Shown here in pieces: positions 22,312-22,708 of a stretch of 22,708 nt of DNA. The notes under the pieces were generated by a model. It did no database searches. It was not told the DNA's origin and saw only the letters and a program-made list of their open reading frames with translations. Numbering within the stretch: the stretch's first letter is position 1; each line of letters opens with the position of its first letter. The translations under genes and the position numbers were made by a program. The DNA comes from Iamia sp964643485 (GTDB lineage Bacteria; Actinomycetota; Acidimicrobiia; Acidimicrobiales; Iamiaceae). Location of the stretch: contig CAZXRA010000230.1 of NCBI GenBank assembly GCA_964643485.1, positions 1 to 22,708 of the forward strand, read 5' to 3'.

Positions 22312-22708
22312 CAGCCCCGGTCGGCGAAGGTGGTCTCCAGGCCGGCGACCTCGAGGCCGGGCATGGCCGCCCCGAGGCCGCGGGACACCTTGGCCAGGAT
22401 GGCCGCATCGCGGAAGTGGGTGGTGGCCTCGACGATGGCCTTGGCCCGCCGGGCCGGGTCGTCGGACTTGAAGATGCCCGAGCCGACGAAGGTGGCCTCA
22501 GCGCCGAGCTGCATGACCAGGGACGCGTCGGCCGGCGTGGCGATGCCGCCGGCGCAGAACAGGGGTACAGGCAGGGCGCCGGTCTCGGCCACCTCGGCGA
22601 CCAGGTCAATCGGCGCCTGGAGCTGCTTGGCCCAGCCGTAGCGCTCAGCGGCGTCGGCCTGCGTCAGCCGGCGGATGTCGCCCAGGATCGAGCGCAGGTG
22701 GCGAACGG
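22308..22708 (-). CDS. pdxS: Pyridoxal 5'-phosphate synthase, synthase subunit (C-terminal part)
   Basis: The last 132 codons of PdxS run in from the right edge; the gene start is outside the window. PdxS builds PLP from ribose 5-phosphate, glyceraldehyde 3-phosphate and ammonia. Recognisable segments are L-Q-A-P-I-D-L-V, A-G-G-I-A-T-P-A-D-A, M-Q-L-G-A-E, F-V-G-S-G-I-F-K-S and A-K-V-S-R-G-L-G. The Gly-rich phosphate-binding turns are intact. The frame starts two bases in from the edge. Its end is coupled to pdxT by a GTGA overlap. Confidence 0.97.
   Translation of the reverse strand, partial: VRHLRSILGDIRRLTQADAAERYGWAKQLQAPIDLVAEVAETGALPVPLFCAGGIATPADASLVMQLGAEATFVGSGIFKSDDPARRAKAIVEATTHFRDAAILAKVSRGLGAAMPGLEVAGLETTFADRGW

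Noticed and set aside
1..22708. CRISPR arrays, insertion sequences, prophage, toxin-antitoxin pairs
   Set aside because: No regularly spaced repeats, transposase motifs, integrase or small paired toxin-like genes were seen; the window is mostly housekeeping.

Overview
The window is about 70-75% G+C by eye, uses GTG starts freely and is packed with overlapping genes. Gene order and protein sequences point to an actinobacterium, most likely a deep-branching class such as Acidimicrobiia. That placement is inference from style and synteny, not from a search. All genes lie on the minus strand except one two-gene ABC exporter on the plus strand.

Read in the direction of transcription (right to left), the window starts with the end of pdxS, then pdxT (pyridoxal 5'-phosphate synthase), yebC and a one-Cys peroxiredoxin. 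Next comes a plus-strand ABC-2 exporter pair. The minus-strand series then resumes with ruvC-ruvA-ruvB (Holliday junction resolution), a GCS2-type carboxylate-amine ligase, an M20 amidohydrolase, queA-tgt (queuosine in tRNA), secD-secF (Sec motor subunits) and a bifunctional RelA/SpoT. After that come a DJ-1/PfpI protein, hisS-aspS, a secreted trypsin-like protease, a GNAT acetyltransferase and a small acyl-carrier-protein-like protein. The exporter splits the pdxST-yebC-ruvCAB order common in Actinobacteria.

Seven gene pairs are joined by a 4-base GTGA overlap, so most of the minus strand looks translationally coupled. Where a gene is not overlapped, three starts (ruvC, the GCS2 ligase, hisS) have a TANNNT hexamer ending exactly 8 bases before the start codon. 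This is the geometry of leaderless promoters, and it divides the strand into transcription units.

The oddest parts are: (1) the ACP-like protein, which has Ala where the phosphopantetheine Ser should be, coupled to a GNAT whose conserved N-terminus has no normal start codon; (2) SecD, with two extra N-terminal membrane segments and a ~135-residue Thr/Pro/Ala-rich repeat insert bracketed by cysteines, and with no yajC between tgt and secD; (3) an 11-bp perfect inverted repeat in the secF-relA gap; (4) a ligase/amidohydrolase pair embedded between ruvB and queA. No gene-free stretch exceeds 178 bases, and I saw no tRNA, rRNA, CRISPR array, insertion sequence or prophage gene.
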